The notes beneath the pieces are model-generated. The model was not told the origin of the DNA. It saw only the letters and a program-made list of their open reading frames with translations, and made no database searches. The position numbers were made by a program, and so were the translations under genes. DNA of 64,000 bases from JAKPAM01 sp047601745 (lineage in GTDB: Bacteria > Pseudomonadota > Gammaproteobacteria > Burkholderiales > Burkholderiaceae_E), in NCBI GenBank assembly GCA_047601745.1, contig JASGIS010000001.1, positions 3,658,001 to 3,722,000 on the forward strand, in the 5' to 3' direction. Below, in pieces: positions 34,002-43,572 of the stretch. The number at the start of each line of letters is the position of its first letter. The stretch's first letter is position 1.

Positions 34002-34141
34002 CTGCGACGTGAGGCTCGCGCCGCCGTGAAATTGAAATGCCATTGCGGAAATCACGATGGACTAGCTTGCGCAATCGTTGCACTCTGGGTTCAGCCGAAC
34101 CGATCTGCTAAGCCCGCAGGGCCCTATAGGGAGATTGAAGC

Positions 34142-37100
34142 ATGTCGACCCAGAAGAAGCACAAGTCCTACGGTGATCGCGTTCGCGAACTCGCCGCGCG
34201 CGACGAGCAGGTCGCCCACCACACCCCGCGGGTAGACCTGTGGAACTTGATGGGTGACGAAAGCCTGCCATTGGCTGATCGCATCGATCGCCTTCTCGAT
34301 GGGTATGGCGATCGCCCCGCGCTGGGTGAACGGGACTACAGCTTGGAGGTCGCGAACAACGGCGCCGCTTCTCGCCGTTACAGCACTGAGTTCAGAACCG
34401 TCACCTACGCCGAATTCCGCAACCGTGTCCGGTCGATCGCGTCGGCGTGGCGCACGCAGGATCGCTTTCGCGTGAATCCCGACGAATGCGTGTGCATCAT
34501 GGGCTTTGCCGGCATCGACTTCGGCGCGCTCGACACCGCATGCATCTACGCTCAGGCCGTGAGTGTTCCGATTCAAGCCAACTACGGCTTGGAAATGCTC
34601 ACGGGAATGCTCAAGTTGATCGAGCCGGTCACCCTGGCAACGACCGTTGCCGACCTGACGATGGCCACCCGGCTCGCCGAAGTCATTCCCAGTGTCCGGT
34701 CCGTGATCGTCTTCGACTATGACGGCGGCGATGGCGACAACAAGGCCGCGTGGGAATCAGCGAAGGAGGCGCTGGCGGGCAGCCGCCCGAAGGTGGCGAC
34801 CGCAACCCTCGATGAACTGGCCCGACTGGGCGACCCGCGAGGATGGACGATGATGCCGCCGCACAAGGACGGCACCGAGCGGCTCACGGCCATCGTTCAC
34901 TCGTCGGGCAGCACCGGAATTCCCAAGGGCGCCATGCTCCCCGAGCGGGCGGTGACCGGAACGTGGCGGAGCTCCCAGCCGGAGGTGCCGACCATCACGA
35001 TCGGCCTCGCGCCGCTGAATCACATTCTGGGCAGGGCAAACCTTCAGGGGGCGCTCGGGGCGGGCGGGCTGCTTCACTTCACGCTTGCACCGGACATGTC
35101 GACGTTGATCGAAGACATTCGACTCACGCGACCGATCTACCTGGCGTTCGTCCCGCGAATCCTGGACATGATCTACCAGGATTACCTGACCCAGGTATCG
35201 CGCCGAGTGGATCGCAACGGAATCTCCGAAGAGCAGGCGCGCGAAGAAGTCCTGGGCGAGTTCCGCGGCGTCTATCTGGGCGACCGGTTGCGTGGGGGCA
35301 CTGTCGGAAGCGCACCGACCACCAAAGAGATGCGCAAGTTCATGATGGCCTGCTTCGACATCCCGCTGGCCGACGGGTACGGAAACACCGAATCCGGTAC
35401 GGGCCTGGTCACCCTTGGCAACCGCATCGCGCGACCCGGTGTGATCGAGTACAAGCTGCGCGACATGCCCGAGCTGGGCTACCTGACCAGTGACAAGCCC
35501 TACCCGCGAGGCGAGCTGTGCTACAAGCACAAGACCCAGATTCTCGGCTATTACAAGAATCCGGAAGCAACCGCGAAGCTGGTCGATGAGGACGGTTTCT
35601 ACCGAACCGGGGATATCGTCGAAGAGCGTCAGCCCGAATACGTGTACGTCATCGACCGGGTCAATGACGTTCTCAAGCTGTCGCAGGGCGAGTATGTGGC
35701 CGTCGGGCGTCTCGAAACCATCTTCGAGACCAGTGATCTGATTCGGCAGGCCTACATCTACGGAAACTCGCTGAGGTCCTATCTCGTCGCCGTGGTGGTG
35801 CCCGACCTGGTGGCGCTGGAATCCGCGCTCGGCAAGACGCCGTCGCCGTCGGCGATTCAAGCGTTGATCCGCGAGGACTTTCAACGAATCGGCCGCAACG
35901 CCGATCTGAAGTCGTTCGAGATACCCCGGGAGTTCATTCTGGAGTACGAGCCGTTCAGCAGCGAGAACTCACTGCTGACGAGCGTGCTCAAAAAGAAGCG
36001 GCCCGCCTTGCAGGCGAAGTACCGCGACGCGCTCGAGGAGTTGTACGAGAAGGCCGAGAAGCTCCGTACGGAGCAGCTCAACCGTTTGCGGGATCCCGAC
36101 TCGCAGCTCACCACCGTCGATAAGCTCCGCATCCTGCTGGCCAGCAACCTGGGCATCGAAGAGCAGGAAGTCGACAACAACAAGTCCTATCTGGACCACG
36201 GTGGCGACTCGCTGGGCTCGATCGTGCTTGCCTTGTCGATCGAAGAGGTGTTCGGTGTCGAGTTGCAATCGAATGACATCCTGAGCCCCGCTGGAGGGGT
36301 GAATGCCTGGGCGAAGGTCTTGAGTGGTGGCGGGGCTGATCGGCTGGCAAGCTATCAAGACGTGCACGGTCGGCGCAAAGACGAGATCTTTGCCGCTGAT
36401 CTGACGCTCAGCAAGTTCCTGTCGCCTGCGGTTCTCGGCGCGGCGGAGACATTGCCGCGGGTCCCGCCGGATGCTCGCCGAACCGTCTTTCTCACCGGCG
36501 CGAACGGGTTCCTCGGCCGGGTGATCTGTGTGGAGTGGCTCAAGCGCGCGTCGATGAGCGGCGGACGGATCATCTGTCTGGTGCGGGCTTCCGACGACGA
36601 CGCGGCGAAGAAGAGGCTGACACAGGCGTTCGAGGCCGCGGGTGGCGACCTGCTGACGGCCTTCAATGGCCTGCGAAGCCACCTCCAGGTGGTGGCAGGC
36701 GACTTTGGCCAGCCGCTGTTGGGTATGGCGCCGCAAACGTTTGCGGCGCTGGCCGCGGAAGCCGATCTGGTCTGCCATGTCGGGGCACTCGTCAATCACG
36801 TGATGGACTACCGGTCGCTCTTCACCGCGAACGTCGCGGGCGTGGCCGAGGTCATCCGATTCGCGCTCACCGGCCGGAAAAAGCCCATCGACTTCGTGTC
36901 GAGCGTCGGCGTGTATCCGCATCTGCAGTACAACACGGGTGGCGGGGAAACCGCCGAACTCGCCGTGTCCGCCAAGCTCAACGACCGGTATGCGAACGGC
37001 TACGGCGCAAGCAAATGGGCTGGCGAGGTGTTGCTGCGCGAGACGAATCAACGGTTCGGCGTGCCGGTGCGTGTCTTTCGCGGCGACATGATGCTTGCGC

Positions 37101-38740
37101 ACCGCGAGTACCGGGGGCTCATCAACACCGATGACATGTTCTCCCGGCTGCTGTACAGCATCATCAAGACAGGTGTCGCACCAAAGTCTTTCTACGAGCC
37201 GAACCCGGATGGCAGCCGGGCGCGCGTCCCCTATGACGGCACACCTGTCGACGTCGTCGCGGCCTCGGTGGTCGACGGCGGTAAATTCGTTTCCGAAGGG
37301 TTGACGGTGCTGTGCATCGACAACCCGTTCACGGATCTGGGCAACTCCCTCGACGCGTTCGTCGATTGGATCATCGACGCCGGCTACAACGTGCAACGGC
37401 TTGAAGCCCATGAGGACTGGCTGTCCCGGTTCAAGCGCAGGCTGATGGCCCTGCCCGAGGCCGAGAAGAAACAAAGCGCGCTTGCGCTGCTGAAGGCATT
37501 CGAGAGTCCACACTCCTTCATCCCCTTCCGCGGCGAATCCAGCAACTTCCAGGACGTGATCGCCAAGATCGGATACACGCCGGCCGATCTGCAACTGGAT
37601 GCGAAGTTCATCGACAAGTGCTTGCACGACTTGGCCTGGTGCAATCTGATCGACCCACCGAAAAACAAGCTGGTCGTCGTACCGCGGACGAAGCCCGCCA
37701 CCACGTCGACCCCGGCATTCGGGGTCACCTCGAAGTCGTCCGCCGTCTTGCCGATGGAGATCGAGCGCCGGCTCCCGGGAGCCCGCGACGTCGCCATCGA
37801 TATCGAGTATTGCGGCGTCTGCCATTCCGATATCCACTTCGCGCACAATGACTGGGGCGCGACGCAATACCCGCTGGTGCCCGGCCACGAGATCATCGGG
37901 CGCGTCAAAGCTGTCGGAACGGGCGTGTCCGGCTTTGCTGTCGGTGCGCGCGTCGCCGTGGGCTGCCTGGTTGGATCGTGCGGAAAATGTGACAGTTGCG
38001 CGGCCCGCCTCGAGCAGTATTGCGAAAGCGGCCAGGTCTTGACTTACAACAGCTATGACCACAGGCACCAGAATGCGTTGACGTTCGGCGGTTATTCCCG
38101 TCACATCGTTGTCGACAAGGACTTCGTCATGGCGGTGCCCGAGAACCTCGACCCCGCCGGTGCAGCCCCGCTGTTGTGTGCCGGCATTACCACGTGGTCG
38201 CCATTGCGGGAATGGGGCGTGCAAAAAGGCATGCGCGTCGGCGTCGTCGGCCTGGGAGGCCTTGGCCATATGGCCGTGAAGTTCGCGGCAGCGCTGGGCG
38301 CGCAGACGGTCATGATTTCCACGTCGCCCGACAAGGCCGAAGATGCTCGACGGCTCGGTGCATCCGAGGTCTTGATCTCCAGGGAACACGACGCCATGCG
38401 CAACGCCAAGGGCAGTTTCGATTTCATTCTCGACACCGTCCCCGTGTACCACGACGTTGATGATTATTTGAAGCTGCTGAAGCGCGACGGCACCCTCTGC
38501 TTGGTCGGCGCTTTGGAGCCTCTCGATTTCCATTCGGGAAGACTGGCCATGCGTCGCAAGCGGATCAGCGGCTCGTCGATCGGCTCGATCGCGGAGACGC
38601 GCGAAATGCTGGCCTTCTGCGGAGAGCACAACATCACGGCAGATATCGAGCTGATCAAACCTGACGGCATCAACGCCGCGTGGGAGCGGGTCCAGAAGAA
38701 CGATGTCAAGTACAGGTTCGTGATCGACATGCAGTCCTAG
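34142..38740 (+). CDS. Carboxylic acid reductase fused to zinc alcohol dehydrogenase
   Basis: A single 1532-residue frame. Adenylation domain, residues 1 to about 640: P-loop HSSGSTGIPKGA (253-264), conserved His294 in PLNHILGR, YGNTE (413-417), YRTGD (487-491). Carrier domain: LDHGGDSLGS with phosphopantetheine Ser690. Reductase domain, about 775-1172: TVFLTGANGFLG (781-792), Tyr954 and Lys958 in YGASK, Asp998 in the DMF segment. After a short linker, a full YahK-like dehydrogenase, about 1190-1532: catalytic zinc Cys1224 and His1249 (GHE), structural zinc Cys1280/1283/1286/1294, GLGGLGH (1371-1376 region). Expected reaction: acid plus ATP to acyl-AMP, then thioester, NADPH reduction to aldehyde, and second reduction to primary alcohol. 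The carrier needs a phosphopantetheinyl transferase; none is in the window. Ribosome site AGGGAG about 10 nt before ATG. Codons and GC differ from neighbours, suggesting transfer. Substrate unknown. Confidence 0.93.
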   Translation: MSTQKKHKSYGDRVRELAARDEQVAHHTPRVDLWNLMGDESLPLADRIDRLLDGYGDRPALGERDYSLEVANNGAASRRYSTEFRTVTYAEFRNRVRSIASAWRTQDRFRVNPDECVCIMGFAGIDFGALDTACIYAQAVSVPIQANYGLEMLTGMLKLIEPVTLATTVADLTMATRLAEVIPSVRSVIVFDYDGGDGDNKAAWESAKEALAGSRPKVATATLDELARLGDPRGWTMMPPHKDGTERLTAIVHSSGSTGIPKGAMLPERAVTGTWRSSQPEVPTITIGLAPLNHILGRANLQGALGAGGLLHFTLAPDMSTLIEDIRLTRPIYLAFVPRILDMIYQDYLTQVSRRVDRNGISEEQAREEVLGEFRGVYLGDRLRGGTVGSAPTTKEMRKFMMACFDIPLADGYGNTESGTGLVTLGNRIARPGVIEYKLRDMPELGYLTSDKPYPRGELCYKHKTQILGYYKNPEATAKLVDEDGFYRTGDIVEERQPEYVYVIDRVNDVLKLSQGEYVAVGRLETIFETSDLIRQAYIYGNSLRSYLVAVVVPDLVALESALGKTPSPSAIQALIREDFQRIGRNADLKSFEIPREFILEYEPFSSENSLLTSVLKKKRPALQAKYRDALEELYEKAEKLRTEQLNRLRDPDSQLTTVDKLRILLASNLGIEEQEVDNNKSYLDHGGDSLGSIVLALSIEEVFGVELQSNDILSPAGGVNAWAKVLSGGGADRLASYQDVHGRRKDEIFAADLTLSKFLSPAVLGAAETLPRVPPDARRTVFLTGANGFLGRVICVEWLKRASMSGGRIICLVRASDDDAAKKRLTQAFEAAGGDLLTAFNGLRSHLQVVAGDFGQPLLGMAPQTFAALAAEADLVCHVGALVNHVMDYRSLFTANVAGVAEVIRFALTGRKKPIDFVSSVGVYPHLQYNTGGGETAELAVSAKLNDRYANGYGASKWAGEVLLRETNQRFGVPVRVFRGDMMLAHREYRGLINTDDMFSRLLYSIIKTGVAPKSFYEPNPDGSRARVPYDGTPVDVVAASVVDGGKFVSEGLTVLCIDNPFTDLGNSLDAFVDWIIDAGYNVQRLEAHEDWLSRFKRRLMALPEAEKKQSALALLKAFESPHSFIPFRGESSNFQDVIAKIGYTPADLQLDAKFIDKCLHDLAWCNLIDPPKNKLVVVPRTKPATTSTPAFGVTSKSSAVLPMEIERRLPGARDVAIDIEYCGVCHSDIHFAHNDWGATQYPLVPGHEIIGRVKAVGTGVSGFAVGARVAVGCLVGSCGKCDSCAARLEQYCESGQVLTYNSYDHRHQNALTFGGYSRHIVVDKDFVMAVPENLDPAGAAPLLCAGITTWSPLREWGVQKGMRVGVVGLGGLGHMAVKFAAALGAQTVMISTSPDKAEDARRLGASEVLISREHDAMRNAKGSFDFILDTVPVYHDVDDYLKLLKRDGTLCLVGALEPLDFHSGRLAMRRKRISGSSIGSIAETREMLAFCGEHNITADIELIKPDGINAAWERVQKNDVKYRFVIDMQS

Positions 38741-38834
38741 TTGGAGCGAAGGTCGCAAGGCTTCCGACCGGAGACGAAGCCCGCTGAGACTGGGGTTTCG
38801 TTTCTTGTTAAACTGCGCCGTCAATCGATTCATG

Positions 38835-38866
38835 CGCCCGACCGGGTCTCGCCGGTCGGGCGTTTT
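38835..38866 (+). terminator. Intrinsic terminator after the CAR-ADH gene
   Basis: CGCCCGACC (38835-38843) pairs with GGTCGGGCG (38854-38862) and is followed by TTTT. It lies 95 nt after the stop, so the fusion gene is probably a single-gene transcript. Confidence 0.85.
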
Positions 38867-38961
38867 CGTTTAGCGAAGATAACGCGAGCACGGAAGCTTG
38901 GTACCTCGACACCGAGTTCCGAGGTGCTCGTGGCATCCGGCGATCAAGGGACGCGGAGACG

Positions 38962-40080
38962 GTGGCGCGCACAAGAGCGGTTCGGACGATGATCCGTGCG
39001 GCGATGATGGGCTGGCTGATGGCGGTCGTCTCCGGCGCCTGGGCGGTGTCGGCCGTCTTCGTCAATCCCGGCCGCAGCGACGAGGGGTTCTGGGTCGCGG
39101 CCGCCCAGGCGATGGCCGCGGCCGCCGACCAGCTCGGTGTCCGGTTCGAGGTGCGCTACGCCGAGCGCGACCCGGTGCGGGCGTTGCGGCAGGTGCGCGA
39201 CGTCGCCAGGCTGCCGCCGGCCGAACGCCCCGACTATCTGCTGATCACCAACGACAACGGCACGGTGCCCGAGATGCTCAGGACGCTCGACGGGCACGGG
39301 ATCCGCGTGCTCGTCGTGTTCAGCGGCGTCTACGGCCGCGCCCGCGATCTGACCGGCGCGCCGCGCACCCGTTATCCGTTCTGGCTCGGCAGCCTGGAGC
39401 CCGATGCCGAGCAGGCCGGCTACCTGATCGCTCGCGCGCTGATCGAGCGGGGGCGGCGCGAAGAGGGTCTGCGCGGCGTCGACGGCAAGCTGCCGATGCT
39501 GGCCTTCGGCGGCGACCGCGCGACGCCGACGGCGCGCGACCGCGATGCCGGCCTGCGGCGGGCGATCGCCGAGGCCGGCGACGTGCGGCTGCTGCAGCAG
39601 GTCTACGGCGACTGGCGGCGCGAGAAGGCCGCCTACCAGGCGCGCGTGCTGTACCGCCGCTATCCGCTGGCACGGCTGGTGTGGGCGGCCAACGACCAGA
39701 TGGCGTTCGGCGCGATGCAGGCCTGGCGCGACACCGGCGGCCGGCCGGGCCGCGACGCGTGGTTCGCGACGCTCAATACGTCGGCCGACGCGTTCGCGGC
39801 GCTGCGCGACGGCGAACTCGAGGCGCTGGCCGGCGGACACGTGCTGACCGGCGCGCTGGGTCTGGTGCTGGTGTACGACCACGCGCACGGTTACGATTTC
39901 GCGCGCGAAGGCCTCGAGTTGCGATGGCCGATGTTCGTGCTGTTCGACCGGCCCGACGCGGTGCAGGCCGCGCGGCAGTTCGCCGAACCGGGCGCGCGGA
40001 TCGATTTTCGCGCGTTCAGCCGTGCGTGGCATGGGGGCCGGCCGCGCGCACCGTTCGACCTGAAGCAGTTGATCTACTGA
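38962..40080 (+). CDS. Periplasmic binding protein, sugar-binding type I fold, paired with a diguanylate cyclase
   Basis: A 372-residue exported protein. A short basic n-region and hydrophobic core ending WAVSA are followed by VFVNPGRSDEGFWVAAAQAMAAAADQLGV, the first strand and helix of type I (RbsB/LuxP-like) periplasmic binding proteins. VWAANDQMAFGAMQAWRDTGGRPGRDAWF is the corresponding second-lobe segment. No ABC permease or ATPase gene is nearby. Instead the stop overlaps the start of a membrane diguanylate cyclase (TGATG), so it is more likely a sensor subunit than a transporter part. GTG 38962 is chosen for its GGAGA ribosome site. Confidence 0.8.
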   Translation: MARTRAVRTMIRAAMMGWLMAVVSGAWAVSAVFVNPGRSDEGFWVAAAQAMAAAADQLGVRFEVRYAERDPVRALRQVRDVARLPPAERPDYLLITNDNGTVPEMLRTLDGHGIRVLVVFSGVYGRARDLTGAPRTRYPFWLGSLEPDAEQAGYLIARALIERGRREEGLRGVDGKLPMLAFGGDRATPTARDRDAGLRRAIAEAGDVRLLQQVYGDWRREKAAYQARVLYRRYPLARLVWAANDQMAFGAMQAWRDTGGRPGRDAWFATLNTSADAFAALRDGELEALAGGHVLTGALGLVLVYDHAHGYDFAREGLELRWPMFVLFDRPDAVQAARQFAEPGARIDFRAFSRAWHGGRPRAPFDLKQLIY

Positions 40081-41342
40081 TGGCCGCCACTTCGCTCGAG
40101 CTGCGTCCGTTCCGTTCGCTGGCGTCCCGGCTGATTCGCCGGATCGCGTTGCTGGCGCTGCTGTGCCTGCTGCTGATCGGCGGCCTGCACGCGGTGCTCG
40201 ACTACCGGGCCAGCCTGGCCAACTTCCGCAGCCTGATGCACGTGATCGGCACGACCAGCGTGCCGCCGCTGTCGGCCGCGCTGTGGGACGTCGAGCCCGA
40301 ACTGGTCCGCGAACAGGTCGAGCGGCTGGCCGCGCTGCCCGAGGTCGCGCACGTGCGGGTCAGCATGGCGCTGGACGACCCGATCCAGGCCGGCCGGATC
40401 GCGATCGACACGGCCGAAGCGCCGGTCGTGTCGCTGCCGATCGGGCCGCCGCCGGGGCTGGGCGGCGCGCCGCTGGGCCTGCTCGACATCTGGGGCGACA
40501 CCCGGCATTTCGGCGAGGTCGCGCTGCGCCGCTCGGCGCGGATCGTCGCCGGCTATGCGCTGTTCATCGCGATCGTCTGCGCGATCGTGGCCTGGGTGCT
40601 GCGCCGCGAGCTGCAGGTACCGCTGCAGCAGATCGCCCGTTTCGCCGCGCAACTGCAGCCCAACGAGCTGGCCCGGCCGCTGACCCTCGAACGTCGCGGG
40701 CGCCACAGCGTCGACGAGATCGATCTGGTGTCGCAGGGATTCCGGCAACTGCAGCACGATCTGAGCGGGCACATCGACCGGCTCGACCTGCTGGTGGCCG
40801 AGCGGACCGAGCAACTGGCCGGCGCGCTCGACGAGGTCAAGCGCCTGTCGCTGACCGATACGCTGACCGGATGCCCGAACCGGCGCTCGCTGGACGAGCG
40901 GCTGCCGCGCGAGCTCGAGCGTTGCCGCCGCTATCGACGCAGCCTGTCGGTGATCTTCACCGATGTCGATCATTTCAAACGGGTCAACGATACGCTCGGC
41001 CACGTGGCCGGCGACCAGGTGCTGCGCGAGGTGGCCGCCCGGCTGCGCGAGCAGCTTCGCGAACGGATCGACTGGATGGCCCGCTACGGCGGCGAGGAGT
41101 TCATCATCGTGCTGCCCGAGACGCGGCTGCCGGCGGCGCTGCGGATCGCCGACCGCCTGCGCCACCTGGTGCGCAACCGGCCGATCGACGCCGAGGGCGG
41201 ACAGGTCTTCGTGACGTCGAGCTTCGGCGTGGCCGAATATCTCGGACCGGACGAGACCGCCGACCAGTTGCTCGCCCGCGCCGACGCGATGCTGTACCAG
41301 GCCAAGGCCGAAGGGCGCGACCGCGTCTGCCCGACCGGCTGA
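40080..41342 (+). CDS. Membrane-bound diguanylate cyclase (GGDEF domain)
   Basis: A 420-residue sensor enzyme. TM1 is at about 15-37, a periplasmic domain of some 115 residues contains LSAALWDVEPELVREQVERLAALPEVAHVRV, TM2 is at about 155-178, a HAMP-like linker follows, then a GGDEF domain with the active site YGGEEF, LTDTLTGCPNRR and IFTDVDHFKRVND. It should make cyclic di-GMP from two GTP. The inhibitory I-site is incomplete: the position of Arg in RxxD is Glu (ERID five residues before GGEEF), so product inhibition may be lost. Coupled to the binding protein upstream. Confidence 0.92.
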   Translation: MAATSLELRPFRSLASRLIRRIALLALLCLLLIGGLHAVLDYRASLANFRSLMHVIGTTSVPPLSAALWDVEPELVREQVERLAALPEVAHVRVSMALDDPIQAGRIAIDTAEAPVVSLPIGPPPGLGGAPLGLLDIWGDTRHFGEVALRRSARIVAGYALFIAIVCAIVAWVLRRELQVPLQQIARFAAQLQPNELARPLTLERRGRHSVDEIDLVSQGFRQLQHDLSGHIDRLDLLVAERTEQLAGALDEVKRLSLTDTLTGCPNRRSLDERLPRELERCRRYRRSLSVIFTDVDHFKRVNDTLGHVAGDQVLREVAARLREQLRERIDWMARYGGEEFIIVLPETRLPAALRIADRLRHLVRNRPIDAEGGQVFVTSSFGVAEYLGPDETADQLLARADAMLYQAKAEGRDRVCPTG

Positions 41343-41350
41343 GCGCGGCC

Positions 41351-41470
41351 GGCGACTGCGGGCGGCGACTGCGGCCAGCGACTGCGGCCGGTGACTGCGG
41401 CCGATGACTGCGGCCGATGACTGCGGGCGGGCGACTGCGGGCGGGCGACTGCGGGCGGCGACTGCGGGCG
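41351..41470. repeat. 12-13-bp degenerate tandem array, nine GACTGCGG cores
   Basis: Nine copies of GACTGCGG separated by GC-rich 4-5-nt spacers, starting right after the diguanylate cyclase stop codon. It fills most of the 205-bp gap before the serine acetyltransferase gene. Confidence 0.88.
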
Positions 41471-41511
41471 CGCCGATGTCCCCGCGCGCTGCACGCGATG
41501 CGCATCGGCGG

Positions 41512-41517
41512 GATAAT
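41512..41517 (+). promoter_or_regulatory. Candidate -10 box for serine acetyltransferase
   Basis: GATAAT 30 nt before the ATG at 41548. No -35 match at the right distance. Confidence 0.4.
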
Positions 41518-41547
41518 CGGCGCCCGATTTCGTTCCGGAGAACGCCG

Positions 41548-42561
<1,014 letters not shown>

Positions 42562-42579
42562 GCGCGCTCGTCCGGGCCG

Positions 42580-43449
42580 CTACTGCTGCGCGGCCCGCCA
42601 GAGTCTGGCCATTCGGTTCAGCGCGTCGGTCGTCGACCGGTCGGCCGGAAAGAACGCTTCGATCGCCAGCTCGGACAGCGTCACGTCGATCGGCGTGCCG
42701 AACACGGTGGTCGTGCTGTAGAAAGACAGCAGCTCATCGCCGTTGACGAGCTGCATCGGGATCGCGACCGCCGGGTGTCCGGCCGCGCGGACGTCCCCAT
42801 CCGCCGCCGGCGCGGCGGCGGCCGGCGGGGCCGGATAGGCGCTCAGCTCGTCGAGCAGCGCGGCGATGACCGGATCGGCGCTGACCTGCCACTGCCGGCG
42901 CAGCCGTTCGAGCAGGTGGTCGCGCCACTGCGCATGGTTGGCGATCCGCGGCGCCAGCCCCTGCGGATGCAGGCTCAGGCGCAGGACGTTGACGGGCGGG
43001 CGCAGCAGCTCGGGCGCGCAGCCGGCCAGCAGCGGCGCGACCGCCCGGTTGGCCGTGATCATCGTCCAGTGCCGGTCGACGGCCAGCGCCGGAAACGGCT
43101 CGTGGCCGGCCAGCACCAGTTCGATCGCGCGGGTCGCGCAGGCCATCGCCGGGTCGTGCAGCGGGCGCTCGTCGTACATCGGCGCGAAACCGGCGGCGAC
43201 CAGCAGCGCATTGCGTTCGCGCAGCGGCACGTCGAGCCGTTCGGCCAGATGCAGGATCATGTCGCGGCTGGGCGAGGCGCGGCCCGTTTCGACGAAGCTC
43301 AGGTGGCGCGTCGAGATGTCGGCTTCGAGCGCCAGATCGAGCTGGCTCAATCGCCGGCGCTGTCGCCAGTCGCGCAGCAGCGCGCCGACCGTCGGCCGGG
43401 CATCGGGGCGGGCGCCGTCGACGGTGTCGAATGCAGGGAGTGCGGTCAT
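42580..43449 (-). CDS. XRE-family regulator with MmyB-like ligand-binding domain
   Basis: A 289-residue transcription factor. The helix-turn-helix is RRLSQLDLALEADISTRHLSFVETGRASPSRDMILHLAERLDVPL. The following FAPMYDERPLHDPAM and HWTMITANRAVAPLLAG match the MmyB-like C-terminal domain, a PAS-like fold that binds small ligands. ATG 43449 is preferred because the longer frame to 43515 runs into the divergent promoter region. It is divergent from the gamma-glutamyltransferase gene and may control it. An Ala/Pro-rich loop (PAPPAAAAPAA) interrupts the ligand domain. Confidence 0.88.
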   Translation of the reverse strand: MTALPAFDTVDGARPDARPTVGALLRDWRQRRRLSQLDLALEADISTRHLSFVETGRASPSRDMILHLAERLDVPLRERNALLVAAGFAPMYDERPLHDPAMACATRAIELVLAGHEPFPALAVDRHWTMITANRAVAPLLAGCAPELLRPPVNVLRLSLHPQGLAPRIANHAQWRDHLLERLRRQWQVSADPVIAALLDELSAYPAPPAAAAPAADGDVRAAGHPAVAIPMQLVNGDELLSFYSTTTVFGTPIDVTLSELAIEAFFPADRSTTDALNRMARLWRAAQQ

Positions 43450-43572
43450 GATGCCGCCAGTGTGCCGCGCGCGGCGCGGCCGATCCATTACCTGCGGGGT
43501 CATTCCGGCACGCATGCGGCGGAACTTGAGTTAGCCTTCGGGTATTCCCTGAATTCGAGTGCCGGAGACGAC

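Noticed and set aside
38780..38800. CTGAGA motif as part of a TPP riboswitch
   Set aside because: The second conserved half of the TPP element is absent, the site lies downstream of a gene rather than in a leader, and the next gene is not thiamine-related.
35969..38833. 954-residue minus-strand reading frame opposite the fusion gene
   Set aside because: Antisense shadow. The plus strand has all the conserved CAR and dehydrogenase motifs; the minus translation has none.
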